DNA of 40,965 bases, taken from Rubrivivax sp. Lineage in GTDB: Bacteria; Pseudomonadota; Gammaproteobacteria; Burkholderiales; Burkholderiaceae_C. The stretch is from the NCBI GenBank assembly GCA_016790425.1, contig JAEUPF010000053.1:1-40965 (forward strand). Direction: 5' to 3'. Numbering within the stretch: position 1 is the stretch's first letter; each line of letters begins with the position of its first letter. Under the pieces are notes generated by a model, which saw nothing but the letters and a program-made list of their open reading frames with translations, did not search any database and was not told where the DNA came from. Below are positions 1 through 8,435 of this stretch, one piece after another. The translations under genes were made by a program, and so were the position numbers.

Positions 1-434
1 CAGTCGACCAGCTTGTCGAGGTTCTTCTCGGCCACCTCGATGTCGAAGACGTCGATGCCGGCGAACTTCTTGAACAGCACCGCCTTGCCTTCCATCACCG
101 GCTTGGCCGCCAGCGGGCCGATGTCGCCCAGGCCCAGCACCGCGGTGCCGTTGGTGACCACCGCCACCAGGTTGCCGCGCGCGGTGTAGCGGAACGCGTC
201 ATCGGGACGGGCCGCGATCTCCTCGCAGGCCGCGGCCACGCCCGGCGAATAGGCCAGCGCCAGGTCACGCTGGTTGAGCATCTGCTTGGTGGCGCTGATG
301 GCGAGCTTGCCCGGCGTGGGGAACTCGTGGTACTCGAGCGCTGCCTGGCGCAGCTCCGCGCCACGCTCGGCCGCCCGGTCGGCCCCAGGGCTGTCGGGGG
401 CGGCCGGGGGCAAGGCGGAAGCAGGGCGGGTCAT
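1..434 (-). CDS. maeB: Malic enzyme, N-terminal part (cut by window edge)
   Basis: About 144 N-terminal residues of a malic enzyme are visible; the rest lies beyond base 1. The enzyme oxidatively decarboxylates malate to pyruvate with NAD(P)+ in the cytosol. The visible protein has the family's opening ([15 protein letters not shown], then [19 protein letters not shown]) and the start of the malic domain ([20 protein letters not shown], then a [19 protein letters not shown] block). The ATG at 434 has a GAGGAG-type ribosome site just upstream. A short Ala/Pro-rich leader of about 30 residues precedes the conserved part. The large multidomain MaeB type, with a C-terminal phosphotransacetylase-like domain, is inferred from the lineage because the C-terminus is not seen. 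It diverges from a DctS-like sensor kinase, which suggests a C4-dicarboxylate context. Confidence 0.93.
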   Translation of the reverse strand, partial: MTRPASALPPAAPDSPGADRAAERGAELRQAALEYHEFPTPGKLAISATKQMLNQRDLALAYSPGVAAACEEIAARPDDAFRYTARGNLVAVVTNGTAVLGLGDIGPLAAKPVMEGKAVLFKKFAGIDVFDIEVAEKNLDKLVD

Positions 435-634
435 CGTGCAGTCTCCTCGTTGTGTTGGCCGCGGCGGCGCGCGCAGCGCCTGCCACTGTTCGGTATCTCG
501 ATAGCGGTTCATTGTGAGACGGTTTCAGCACACCGCGGCACCGGCGTTCTTCGAGATCGCATTCGCAAAACTGCGTAGCACGGCGGCACGCGCCGCGGCC
601 GATACTGCCGCCCCCAGGCCGGCCCATCGACGCG

Positions 635-2848
635 ATGAATGCCCCCGCGGCTGCCCCGGCCGCCCCCGCGAACACCGCCGCCGCCGCCGCCGGCGCGCAA
701 GCCCGCGCAGCGGCATGGCATCGCGGCTGGCGCGCCCGCTGGCGTCCAGCCTGGCGCCAGGCCGGGCCGCTGCGGCGCGCGCTGCCCTGGGTGCTGCTGC
801 TGGCGCTGCTGGCGGTGGCGCAGACGCTCCTGGTGGCGCTGACGTTGCGCTACGAGACGTGGCGGGCGCATGCCGCGGCCGAAGCGGCTGCGGCCGAGGC
901 GGCCAGTGCCGTGCGGCGCGACCTGCTGCGCTTCACGCAGGCGCTGCAGGTCGTCACGCGCCTCTCGCCTGCCGAGCCCGATTGGCGCGCCGCGGTCGAC
1001 ACGGTGCTGCGCGAGGGCGCGCCGCTACGCCGCATCGAATGGCGCGACGCGGCGGTGGCCATCGTCACCGGGGTCGACGCGCCGCTGGCGCCGCCGCTGT
1101 TCGCGCGCATTGCGCGCGCCGAGCTGTCGGCCGAGCCCGAGCAGGCCTGCCGTGAAGCACAGCGGCTCTCGGCGCCGACCTTCTCGGGCAGCTACTTCGT
1201 CCCTTCGTTCGACGGCACGGGCGAGGAGGTGATCGACCTGTGCCTGCCGGTGTGGCGCGACGGCCGCCAGGCGGCCTACCTCGTGGCCACGCTGGCGCTG
1301 CAGGGGCTTCTGGACGCGGCGGTCGAGCGCTCGCGCGAGCTGCGCCGCTACGAGATGAGCTTCGTCGAGTCCGACGGCGCCCGCCTGGCGCGCGCGGGGG
1401 TGCAGCGCGGCGCCGGTGTCACCGTCGAGGAGCAGGTGCTCGACCTGCCGGGCCACTCGCTGCGCCTGCGCGCCGACAGCGTGGCCGGCCCACCGGGGCT
1501 GATCCCCACGCTGACACTGGCGCTCGTGCTCGGCTTGTCGATCGCCCTCTTCGGCGTCGTGCTGCTGCTCGCGCGCGACGTGCGCCGGCGCGCTGCCGCC
1601 GAGCAGGCACTGGCCGAATCGCTGCGCTTTCGCCAGGCGATGGAGGACTCGCTGTCCACCGGCCTGCGGGCGCGCAACCTGGCCGGCGCCATCACCTACG
1701 TCAACCCGGCCTTCTGCGCGATGGTGGGCGTCGGCGCCGAGGCGCTCTACGCGGTGCGGCCCCCCGCCGCTCCGCCGTACTGGCCGCCGGAACGCGCCGC
1801 CGAGTACACCGAGCGCCAGCGGCGCCGGCTGGCCGGCGGCGCCGCGCAGCGCGAAGGCTTCGAGATGGTCTACATGCGCAGCAACGGCGAGCGCTTTCCG
1901 GTGATGGTCTACGAGGCGCCGCTGCTCGACGCCGAGGGCCGCCACACCGGCTGGATGGGCTCCGTGCTCGACCTCACCGCACAGCGGCGCATCGAAGACC
2001 TCTCGCGCCAGCAGCAGGAGCGGCTGCAGGCCACCGCGCGACTGGCCACGGTGGGCGAGATGGCCTCGCTGCTGAGCCACGAACTGAACCAGCCGCTGGC
2101 GGCGATCGCCAGCTACTCGACGGGGTCGCTGAACCTGCTCGGCGCGACCGGTGCGGCGGCTGCCGCGGCGGCCGGCGCGGCCGCGGCAGCCGGGGCGGCC
2201 GCCGTCGGCCCGGCGGCACCCCGCGCCGAGGGCGAGGAGACCACCGCCCTGCTGCGCCAGGCCCTGGCGCGCATCGCCGAGCAGGCCGAGCGCGCCGGGC
2301 GCGTCATCAAGAGCGTGCACGACTTCGTCCGCCGCCGCGAGCAGCAACGCGAGACGATCGGCGTCGACCTGCTGCTCGAAGCAGTGCTGCCGCTGGTGCG
2401 GCTGCAAGCGCGCAAGGCGGGCGTGCGCGTCGAACTCGACCTGCCGCAGCCGCCCGCCGCCGTGCCGCGCGTCGTCTGCGACCGCACGATGGTCGAACAG
2501 GTGCTGCTGAACTTGGCGCGCAACGGCATCCAGGCGATGGAAGGCGCGCCGGGCGGCACGCCGGCGGCCGAGCGCATGCTGCTTCTGGCCGCCCGCGCGC
2601 TGCCCGATGGGTGGGTGCGGATCGACGTCGGCGACCGCGGCCCGGGCATCGCGCCCGAGGTGGCCGCGCGCCTGTTCACGCCCTTCTTCACCACCCGCGC
2701 CGAGGGCATGGGTCTAGGCCTGAGCCTGTGCCGCACGGTTGTCGAGCAGCATGGCGGCACGCTGGCCTTCGAGCCCGGCCCGGGCGGCCGCGGCACGCGG
2801 TTCCACTTCACGCTGCCGGCGCCGCGCCCGGCCGCTGCCGCGCAATGA
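635..2848 (+). CDS. DctS-like membrane sensor histidine kinase with PAS domain
   Basis: This 737-residue two-component sensor has a Pro/Ala N-terminus and a first membrane segment at about 48-68. A periplasmic sensor region runs to about 285, followed by a second membrane segment at about 290-313. A PAS domain follows (about 330-450, with YVNPAFCAMVGVGAEAL and later GWMGSVLDLT). The phosphoacceptor H-box is EMASLLSHELNQPLAAIAS, with His482. The ATPase domain has an N-box (Asn630), a DRGPGIAP box near 667 and a GMGLGLSLC box. The layout matches DctS/FixL-type kinases. The neighbouring malic enzyme and the FixJ-type regulator just downstream favour C4-dicarboxylate sensing, but the ligand is inferred. 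A roughly 30-residue Ala/Gly insertion sits just after the H-box helix. The ribosome site is weak. Confidence 0.9.
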   Translation: MNAPAAAPAAPANTAAAAAGAQARAAAWHRGWRARWRPAWRQAGPLRRALPWVLLLALLAVAQTLLVALTLRYETWRAHAAAEAAAAEAASAVRRDLLRFTQALQVVTRLSPAEPDWRAAVDTVLREGAPLRRIEWRDAAVAIVTGVDAPLAPPLFARIARAELSAEPEQACREAQRLSAPTFSGSYFVPSFDGTGEEVIDLCLPVWRDGRQAAYLVATLALQGLLDAAVERSRELRRYEMSFVESDGARLARAGVQRGAGVTVEEQVLDLPGHSLRLRADSVAGPPGLIPTLTLALVLGLSIALFGVVLLLARDVRRRAAAEQALAESLRFRQAMEDSLSTGLRARNLAGAITYVNPAFCAMVGVGAEALYAVRPPAAPPYWPPERAAEYTERQRRRLAGGAAQREGFEMVYMRSNGERFPVMVYEAPLLDAEGRHTGWMGSVLDLTAQRRIEDLSRQQQERLQATARLATVGEMASLLSHELNQPLAAIASYSTGSLNLLGATGAAAAAAAGAAAAAGAAAVGPAAPRAEGEETTALLRQALARIAEQAERAGRVIKSVHDFVRRREQQRETIGVDLLLEAVLPLVRLQARKAGVRVELDLPQPPAAVPRVVCDRTMVEQVLLNLARNGIQAMEGAPGGTPAAERMLLLAARALPDGWVRIDVGDRGPGIAPEVAARLFTPFFTTRAEGMGLGLSLCRTVVEQHGGTLAFEPGPGGRGTRFHFTLPAPRPAAAAQ

Positions 2849-2990
2849 ACGGCCGCTGCCGCGGCGCAGACCGGCCCTGTGCGGCACAGCGCCCAAGGCA
2901 GCGCGGGCGAGCAGGGAGAACACCGGGCTGAAGGGTCGCGGGAAAGCGGCGACACTGGACGCCCGCCCGCTTGAACGCCCTGCCGAAGCC

Positions 2991-3677
2991 TTGACGCCGC
3001 CCAGCGCCGCAGCCCCCGCCCCGCGAGCCGCCCCCCACGCCGGCACCGGCATCCCGGTTGTCTACGTCGTCGACGACGAAGAGGTCGTGCGCGAAGCGCT
3101 GGCGTGGCTGCTGCGCTCGCGCCGCCTGCTGGCCGAAGGCTTTCCCAGCGCCGACGCGTTCGAGGCCTGGCGGCAGACGCAGCCCGCGCCCTGGCCGCGC
3201 GCGCCGGGGTGCATGCTGCTGGACGTGCGCATGCCCGGCACCAGCGGCTTGGCGCTGTTCGAACGGCTGGCCGACGCCGGCCTCGCGGCGCTGCTGCCGG
3301 TGATCTTTCTCACCGGCCACGGCGACGTGCCCACCGCGGTGTCAGCGGTGAAGCGCGGTGCCTTCGACTTCGTCGAGAAGCCGTTCTCCAACAACGCGCT
3401 CGTCGATCGCGTCGAACAGGCGCTGGCGGCCAGCGCTGCAGCGCTGGCCGGGCGCGAAGCGCGCGCCGCCGCCGCCGGCGCGCTGGCCGAGCTGACCGAG
3501 CGCGAGCGCGAGGTGATGCGGCGGGTCATCGACGGCCGGCCGAACAAGCTGATCGCCGACGAGCTGCAGATCAGCGTGCGCACGGTGGAGGTGCACCGTG
3601 CGCGCGTCTTCGAGAAGATGCACGTGCGATCGGCCGTCGAGCTGGCGAACCTGCTGCGCGAACGCGGCTTGGGATGA
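2991..3677 (+). CDS. FixJ/DctR-type response regulator (LuxR HTH)
   Basis: A receiver domain begins at VVYVVDDEEVVREAL and continues with the phosphoacceptor motif LLDVRMPGTSGL, the switch threonine in FLTGHGDVPT and the lysine in FVEKPFS. A LuxR/NarL-type HTH follows (LTEREREVMRRVIDGRPNK, then ISVRTVEVHRARVFEKM). It is the presumed phosphorylation partner of the upstream kinase and acts as a DNA-binding activator. The start is uncertain. The frame is open back into the kinase gene (ATG at 2739), but family length (about 205-230 residues) fits a TTG at 2991, giving 228 residues. A CTG at 2955 is also possible, and none has a good ribosome site. The R. capsulatus DctS/DctR pair has this same kinase-FixJ arrangement. 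Confidence 0.85.
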   Translation: MTPPSAAAPAPRAAPHAGTGIPVVYVVDDEEVVREALAWLLRSRRLLAEGFPSADAFEAWRQTQPAPWPRAPGCMLLDVRMPGTSGLALFERLADAGLAALLPVIFLTGHGDVPTAVSAVKRGAFDFVEKPFSNNALVDRVEQALAASAAALAGREARAAAAGALAELTEREREVMRRVIDGRPNKLIADELQISVRTVEVHRARVFEKMHVRSAVELANLLRERGLG

Positions 3678-3755
3678 AGGCGGTGAAGGCGGTGAGGGCC
3701 GCGCCGGCCGCCGCGGTTTCGCCGCCGGCGTGCTGCGGTACCCTCGCTGCCCACG

Positions 3756-4736
3756 ATGGGTGAGTTCGAACTGATCGCGCGCCACTTCAAGCGCGCAGCG
3801 CTGTCGCGACGAACGCGGGCGGCGCCTTCGCGGGTGACGCTGGGCATCGGCGACGACTGCGCGCTCATCGCGCCCGAGGCCGGAATGGCCATGGCCGTCA
3901 GCACCGACATGCTGATCGAAGGCCGCCACTTCCTGTCCACCGTCGCGCCCGAGCGGCTGGCGCACAAGGCGCTGGCCGTCAACCTCTCCGACCTCGCTGC
4001 CTGCGGCGCCGAGCCCTTGGCCTTCACGCTGGCGCTGGCGATGCCGCGCGCCGACGAGGCCTTCCTGGGGCCGTTCGCCGCCGGTCTCTTCGCCTGCGCC
4101 GACGCCCACGGCATCGAGCTGGCCGGCGGCGACACGACCGCCGGCCCGCTGTCGATCTGCATCACGGTGTTCGGCCAGGTGCCGCAAGAGACGGCGCTGC
4201 TGCGCAGCGGCGCGCGCGCCGGCGATGACCTCTGGGTGAGCGGGCGGCTGGGCGATGCGCGCCTGGCGCTCGAAGTCTTTCGCGGTCGGGCAACGCTGGG
4301 CGCCGCGGCGTTCGAAGGCGTGCGCGAGGCGATGGAGCGGCCGCAGCCGCGCCTGGCGCTGGGCAGCGCGCTGCGCGGCGTGGCAAGCAGCGCCATCGAC
4401 CTGAGCGACGGCCTCATCGGCGACCTCGGTCATGTGCTGGCGGCCTCGCAGGTGGGGGCCACGATCGACGCCGACGCGCTGCCGCGCAGCGCCGTGCTGG
4501 CGGGCCAGGATGTGGCGCTGCAACGGCTGTGCGTGCTGGCCGGGGGCGACGACTACGAGCTGCTCTTCAGCGCCCCGCCGGCGCGGCGTGCGGCTGTCCA
4601 GGCCGCGTCGCGCCTGGCGGGGACGCCGGTGACGCGCTGCGGCCACATCGATGCGGCGGCAGGCCTGCGCGTGCTCGACGCGGCCGGCCAACCGCTGCCG
4701 GCGAACCTCTGGCATGGTTTCGACCATTTCGCCTGA
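3756..4736 (+). CDS. thiL: Thiamine-monophosphate kinase
   Basis: ThiL phosphorylates thiamine monophosphate to the active cofactor thiamine diphosphate using ATP. The 326-residue length is normal. The N-terminus MGEFELIARHFKR, the metal and nucleotide motif GIGDDCAL near residue 29, STDMLIEGRHF, the NLSDLAACGAEPL stretch and the GGDTTAGPL loop are all family hallmarks of the PurM-like fold. The C-terminal half has AIDLSDGLIGDLGH and AGGDDYELLFSAP. It opens the thiL-pgpA-pncC run common in beta- and gammaproteobacteria. Its stop codon lies inside a 12-bp tandem repeat that continues into the N-terminus of pgpA. Confidence 0.97.
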   Translation: MGEFELIARHFKRAALSRRTRAAPSRVTLGIGDDCALIAPEAGMAMAVSTDMLIEGRHFLSTVAPERLAHKALAVNLSDLAACGAEPLAFTLALAMPRADEAFLGPFAAGLFACADAHGIELAGGDTTAGPLSICITVFGQVPQETALLRSGARAGDDLWVSGRLGDARLALEVFRGRATLGAAAFEGVREAMERPQPRLALGSALRGVASSAIDLSDGLIGDLGHVLAASQVGATIDADALPRSAVLAGQDVALQRLCVLAGGDDYELLFSAPPARRAAVQAASRLAGTPVTRCGHIDAAAGLRVLDAAGQPLPANLWHGFDHFA

Positions 4737-4815
4737 GCCGATGCCTGAGCCGGTACCTGAGCCGGTACCTGGGCCGGTACCTGGGCCGGTGCCCCAGCCG
4801 GCGCCCCAGGCCGTG
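4732..4815 (+). repeat. Seven-unit 12-bp tandem repeat across thiL stop and pgpA start
   Basis: Seven consecutive 12-base units begin at 4732, 4744, 4756, 4768, 4780, 4792 and 4804. The unit consensus is CCTGAGCCGGTA, drifting to CCTGGGCCGGTA and then CCCCAGCCGGCG. The first unit contains the TGA stop of thiL and the ATG proposed for pgpA. In the pgpA frame the units encode a Pro-Glu-Pro-Val / Pro-Gly-Pro-Val series. The decay from the first to the last unit suggests an old slippage expansion. Confidence 0.9.
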
Positions 4816-5373
4816 TCCGCGCAGGCGACCCAGCCGGTGCCCGGCAGCGCGGCGCCGCGCCGTGCCACTTTCGCCTTCATGCGCGCGCATCCGGCGCACT
4901 GGCTGGCATTCGCTTTCGGCGCCGGCCTGGCGCCGCGTGCGCCGGGCACGGTGGGCACGTTGTGGGGCTGGTTGTCGTTCGCCGTGCTCGCGCCGTGGCT
5001 CGGCGCGGCCGGCTTCGCGGCGGTGATCATGCTGGCCTTCCTCGCCGGCTGGTGGGCCAGCACGCGCACGGCGCAGCATCTGGGCCTGGCCGACCCCGGC
5101 GCGATCGTCTGGGACGAAGTGGTCGCGTTCTGGATCGTGCTGTGGCTGCTGCTGCCTGCGCCGGGGTGGGCGCAGCTCGCGGCCTTCGCGCTCTTTCGCT
5201 TCTTCGACGCCGCCAAGCCGCAGCCGGTGCGCTGGGCCGACGGCCTGTTCAAGCCCGCGCCCGGGCAGCCGATCGGCTGGCGGCAGGGCTTCGGCATCAT
5301 GCTCGACGACATCGTGGCCGCGTTCTGTACGCTCCTGTTCATCGCGCTGTGCTTGCGGCTGTGGAACACCTGA
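4741..5373 (+). CDS. pgpA: Phosphatidylglycerophosphatase A
   Basis: PgpA dephosphorylates phosphatidylglycerol phosphate to phosphatidylglycerol at the inner membrane. Family motifs are FGAGLAPRAPGTVGTLWG, the acidic GAIVWDEVVAFW motif, FRFFDAAKPQPVR and GFGIMLDDIVAAF, with several hydrophobic segments. The start chosen is the ATG at 4741, four bases after the thiL stop, giving 210 residues. The first 45 or so residues are a Pro-rich tail (PEPV/PGPV repeats) absent from typical PgpA. The conserved protein effectively begins near the internal ATG at 4879 (MRAHPAHWLAF), which is an alternative start. The 3' end overlaps pncC. Confidence 0.94.
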   Translation: MPEPVPEPVPGPVPGPVPQPAPQAVSAQATQPVPGSAAPRRATFAFMRAHPAHWLAFAFGAGLAPRAPGTVGTLWGWLSFAVLAPWLGAAGFAAVIMLAFLAGWWASTRTAQHLGLADPGAIVWDEVVAFWIVLWLLLPAPGWAQLAAFALFRFFDAAKPQPVRWADGLFKPAPGQPIGWRQGFGIMLDDIVAAFCTLLFIALCLRLWNT

Positions 5374-5855
5374 TTGACATCGAGCCCGTCGTCCTCGCAC
5401 TGGGCGAAGCCATGCGCGCGCGCGGCTGGAGGCTGGCCGCGGCGGAAAGCTGCACCGGGGGCCTGCTCGCCGCAGCGTGCACGTCGGTGGCCGGCTCCAG
5501 CGACTGGTTCGAGCGCGGCCTGGTCACCTACAGCAACGAAGCGAAGGTGCAGCTCCTCGGCGTGCCGGCAGCCGTCATCAAGCGTCACGGCGCGGTCAGC
5601 GAAGAGACGGTGCGCGCGATGCATGCCGGCGCCCTGCGCGCGGCGCCGGTGCAGCTCGCGGTGGCCGTGACCGGCGTCGCCGGGCCGGGCGGCGGCACGC
5701 CCGGCAAGCCGGTGGGCACGGTCTGGCTGGCCTGGGGCGGCGCTGCCTCGCCGCAGGTGCGCCGCCTGCAGCTGGAGGGCGACCGCGGCGAAGTGCGGGC
5801 GGCCACAGTGCGCCTGGCGCTGCAATCGCTGCTCGAAGCAGCGCGCGGCCTCTGA
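5361..5855 (+). CDS. pncC: Nicotinamide-nucleotide amidase (CinA C-terminal domain)
   Basis: This 164-residue stand-alone CinA C-terminal domain protein corresponds to PncC, which deamidates nicotinamide mononucleotide in NAD recycling. The active-site region AAAESCTGGLLAA, the VTYSNEAKVQLLGVP strand and the VAVTGVAGPGGGTPGKPVG loop are diagnostic. The N-terminal MoaB-like domain of full CinA is absent, as is usual in Proteobacteria. The start is taken as GTG at 5361, overlapping the pgpA stop by 13 bases and giving the expected N-terminus before LALGEAMRARGW. No ATG lies upstream in a suitable place; the first in-frame ATG (5412) would trim the first helix. Confidence 0.92.
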   Translation: MEHLIDIEPVVLALGEAMRARGWRLAAAESCTGGLLAAACTSVAGSSDWFERGLVTYSNEAKVQLLGVPAAVIKRHGAVSEETVRAMHAGALRAAPVQLAVAVTGVAGPGGGTPGKPVGTVWLAWGGAASPQVRRLQLEGDRGEVRAATVRLALQSLLEAARGL

Positions 5856-5895
5856 GGCCGGCTTGGCGAAGGAGGCGCGGGCAGCGCGGACAGCG

Positions 5896-6801
5896 ATGAA
5901 GGTGGTGCTCGCCGGCGACCTCGACGCGGCCGAGTGGGTTGCCTGGCGGGCGGCGCTCGCACAGGCGATGCCCGAGGCGCAGTGGCTGGCACCCGACGAA
6001 GCGCGGCAGCACGCCGCCGAGGTGCACGCTGCGGTCGTTGCCAACCCGCCGCCCGGCAGCCTGGCCGGCCTGCCGGCGCTGCGCCTGATCCAGAGCCTGT
6101 GGGCCGGTGTCGACCGTCTGCTGGCCGACGCCACGCTGCCGGCGGGCGTGCCGGTGGCACGCATGGTCGACCCAGCGATGAGCGCCGCGATGGCCGAGAC
6201 GGCGCTGTGGGCGACGCTGGCGCTGCACCGCGGCTTCTTCACCTACCAGCAGCAGCAGGGCGATGGCCTGTGGCGCCAGCACCCACAGCGCCGCGCCGAC
6301 GAGGTGAACGTGCTGGTGCTCGGCCGCGGCGCGATGGGCAGTGCGGTGGCCCAACGGCTGGCCGCCCAGGGCTACGCCGTGCGGACCTGGGGTCGCGACA
6401 ACCCGGCGGGCCTGCCGCCGCTGGTGGCCGCGGCCGAGATCGTGATCAACCTGCTGCCGCTGACGCCGGCCACGCGCGGCCTGCTCGGCGCACGCTTCTT
6501 CGCCGGCATGCGCGCCGGCGCCGCGCTGTTGAACTTCGGCCGCGGCGCCCATGTCGTCGACGGCGACCTGCTGGCCGCGCTCGACAGCGGCCGCCTGCGC
6601 CACGCCGTGCTCGACGTCTTCCACGCCGAACCGTTGCCGCCGCAGCACCGCTTCTGGAGCCACCCGCGCGTGACGGTGCTGCCGCATGCCGCGGCGCTGA
6701 CCGACCCGCGCAGCGCCGCGGCCGTCGCGGCGGCGAACCTGCGCGCGCTGGGCGACGGGCAACCGCTGGCGCACCTGGTCGACAGCCAGCGGGGGTACTG
6801 A
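5896..6801 (+). CDS. GhrA-like 2-hydroxyacid dehydrogenase (glyoxylate/hydroxypyruvate reductase A)
   Basis: This cytosolic NAD(P)H-dependent D-2-hydroxyacid dehydrogenase is closest to the GhrA branch, which reduces glyoxylate to glycolate and hydroxypyruvate to glycerate. It has a nucleotide-binding motif (VLVLGRGAMGSAVAQRLAAQ), a conserved LLPLTPATRGLLG segment, NFGRGAHVVDGDLLAAL with the catalytic Arg, DVFHAEPLP with the Glu and VLPHAAA with the His. The start is taken at the ATG at 5896 (301 residues, against about 312 in E. coli). A GGAGG lies about 20 bases upstream, rather far, and a TTG at 5863 is the alternative. It follows pncC by 40 bases and is probably co-transcribed. Substrate preference is inferred. 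Confidence 0.85.
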   Translation: MKVVLAGDLDAAEWVAWRAALAQAMPEAQWLAPDEARQHAAEVHAAVVANPPPGSLAGLPALRLIQSLWAGVDRLLADATLPAGVPVARMVDPAMSAAMAETALWATLALHRGFFTYQQQQGDGLWRQHPQRRADEVNVLVLGRGAMGSAVAQRLAAQGYAVRTWGRDNPAGLPPLVAAAEIVINLLPLTPATRGLLGARFFAGMRAGAALLNFGRGAHVVDGDLLAALDSGRLRHAVLDVFHAEPLPPQHRFWSHPRVTVLPHAAALTDPRSAAAVAAANLRALGDGQPLAHLVDSQRGY

Positions 6802-6969
6802 GGATCGCCGGAACCGGGCGTTGCCTGGCCAGCGCCGCGCCGCCATTTCGCCCCGCAGGACCACTTCCTGCGCGCCGATCCCCCGGGCTGCGGGTTCGCC
6901 CCTCGCCCAACGGCGGGTGCGGGTCGCAGAATGCCGGCCGCGGCAACCCGCCGCGCGAGGAGGTGAGCG

Positions 6970-7716
6970 ATGGAAGGAGCTGTGATGACCCCTGCTGCCG
7001 GCGCCGATCAACCGCGCGCGGTGGCCGCAGAGCGTGGCCTCGCCTGGTGGACCGAGGCGTGGGCGCTGTTCATGAAGAACGCGGGCCTGTGGATCGTGAT
7101 CGGATTGATCTTCTTCGTGATCCTCGTGGTGCTGGGCTTCATTCCGCTGCTGGGCGGGCTGGCGGCGTGCCTGCTGATGCCGGTGTTCGTGGGCGGCTGG
7201 ATGCTCGCCGCGCGCAAGACCGAAGAAGGCGCTGCGCTCGAGGTCGGCGACCTGTTCGCGGCGTTCAAGGGCGACAAGCTGACGCCGCTCATCGTCGTCG
7301 GCGCCATCTTCCTGGCGATGGCCATCGTCATCGGCGTGGTGATGATGGTGCTGGGCATGGGCAGCGTCGCCGGCCTGGTGATGGGCGGCGCGGGGCGCAG
7401 CGGCGGCGGCATGATGGCCGGGCTCGGCCTCGGCCTCTTCGCGGTGCTGGCCGCCTTCGTGCTCGGCGCGCTGGCCAGCATGGCGGTGTGGTTCGCGCCG
7501 GCGCTGGTGGCGCTGCGCGGCACGGCCCCGGTGGAGGCGATGAAGGCCAGCTTCGCCGCCAGCCTGAGGAACATCGTCCCCTTCATGCTGTGGCTGGTGA
7601 TCTACATCGGCGCGGCCATCGTCGCCTCGATTCCGCTGGGCCTGGGCTGGATCGTCCTCGGGCCGCTGCTGCTGCTGACGCTGTACACGGCGTACAAGGA
7701 CATCTTCGAGGGCTGA
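6970..7716 (+). CDS. BPSS1780-type multi-span membrane protein
   Basis: A 248-residue integral membrane protein with no known biochemical role. It has a hydrophilic N-terminus with AWWTEAWALFMKN, then about six hydrophobic segments: near 38-60, 62-80, 112-138, 150-175, 200-222 and 224-240. A GKGMAGL-like Gly-rich stretch (MGGAGRSGGGMMAGLGLG) lies in the middle. The pattern resembles the BPSS1780 family found in Burkholderia and relatives. A near-perfect ribosome site (GAGGAGGTGAGCG) precedes the ATG at 6970. The second ATG at 6985 is less likely. It stands alone after a 168-base gap and runs convergent to ubiX. Confidence 0.75.
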   Translation: MEGAVMTPAAGADQPRAVAAERGLAWWTEAWALFMKNAGLWIVIGLIFFVILVVLGFIPLLGGLAACLLMPVFVGGWMLAARKTEEGAALEVGDLFAAFKGDKLTPLIVVGAIFLAMAIVIGVVMMVLGMGSVAGLVMGGAGRSGGGMMAGLGLGLFAVLAAFVLGALASMAVWFAPALVALRGTAPVEAMKASFAASLRNIVPFMLWLVIYIGAAIVASIPLGLGWIVLGPLLLLTLYTAYKDIFEG

Positions 7717-7767
7717 CCCCGAGGGCCGGGGCGCCTGCCGGCCGCCTGGCCGCGCGGGCGCCTGCCT

Positions 7768-8367
7768 TCAGCCGGGCGCAGCGGGGCGAGCGTCCTCGCG
7801 CTGCGCGGGTTCCTTCCAGCGCTTGACGAGGGCGTGCGGCAGGTCGAACAGATCCAGCGCCTTGCCAACCGTGTGGTCGACGACCTCGTCGATCGAAGTC
7901 GGACGCGTGTAGAACGCCGGCACCGGCGGCATGACGATGGCGCCGCAGCGCGTGGCCTGGGCCATCAGCTCCAGGTGGCCCAGGTGCAGCGGCGTCTCGC
8001 GCACCAGCAGCACGAGGCGGCGGTGCTCCTTCAGGCACACGTCGGCGGCGCGCGTCAGCAGGTTGCCGCTGTGCGAATGCGCGACCTCCGACAACGTCTT
8101 GATCGAGCAAGGCGCGACGATCATGCCCATGGTGCGGAACGAGCCGCTCGCCACCGCGGCACCGATGTCCGTGTGAGGGTGCACCACGTGCGCCAGCGCC
8201 TCCAGGGCATCGACGCGCCAGTCGGTCTCCTCGACGAGCGTGCGCTTGGCCGCCGGCGAGATGACGAGGTGCACTTCCAGCTCCGGCACCGCGCGCAGCG
8301 CCTGCAGCGCACGCACGCCCAGGATCGCGCCCGAAGCGCCCGAGATGCCGACGATGATCCTGCGCAT
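7768..8367 (-). CDS. ubiX: Flavin prenyltransferase UbiX
   Basis: UbiX attaches dimethylallyl phosphate to FMN to make prenyl-FMN, the cofactor of the decarboxylase UbiD in ubiquinone synthesis. The 199-residue protein begins MRRIIVGISGASGAILG, the FMN-binding start of the family. It contains SGSFRTMGMIVAPCSIKTLSEVAHS, LVLLVRETPLHLGHLELM, and AIVMPPVPAFYTRPTSIDEVVDH. The C-terminal tail (KRWKEPAQREDARPAAPG) is species-specific. It is the last gene of the minus-strand block after holA, with a 68-base gap. Confidence 0.96.
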   Translation of the reverse strand: MRRIIVGISGASGAILGVRALQALRAVPELEVHLVISPAAKRTLVEETDWRVDALEALAHVVHPHTDIGAAVASGSFRTMGMIVAPCSIKTLSEVAHSHSGNLLTRAADVCLKEHRRLVLLVRETPLHLGHLELMAQATRCGAIVMPPVPAFYTRPTSIDEVVDHTVGKALDLFDLPHALVKRWKEPAQREDARPAAPG

Positions 8368-8435
8368 GGTGCTGGGGTGTGCGGGTGGTGAGGCGCCGCG
8401 ATGCTAACCAGCGCCCGTGGCCGCCGCTGGCCGCT

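Noticed and set aside
3342-6242. 966-codon open frame on the minus strand
   Set aside because: It lies opposite the response regulator, thiL, pgpA and pncC, all of which have firm family motifs. The translation is Arg/Ala/Ser-rich without any recognisable domain, as expected of a GC-rich shadow frame.
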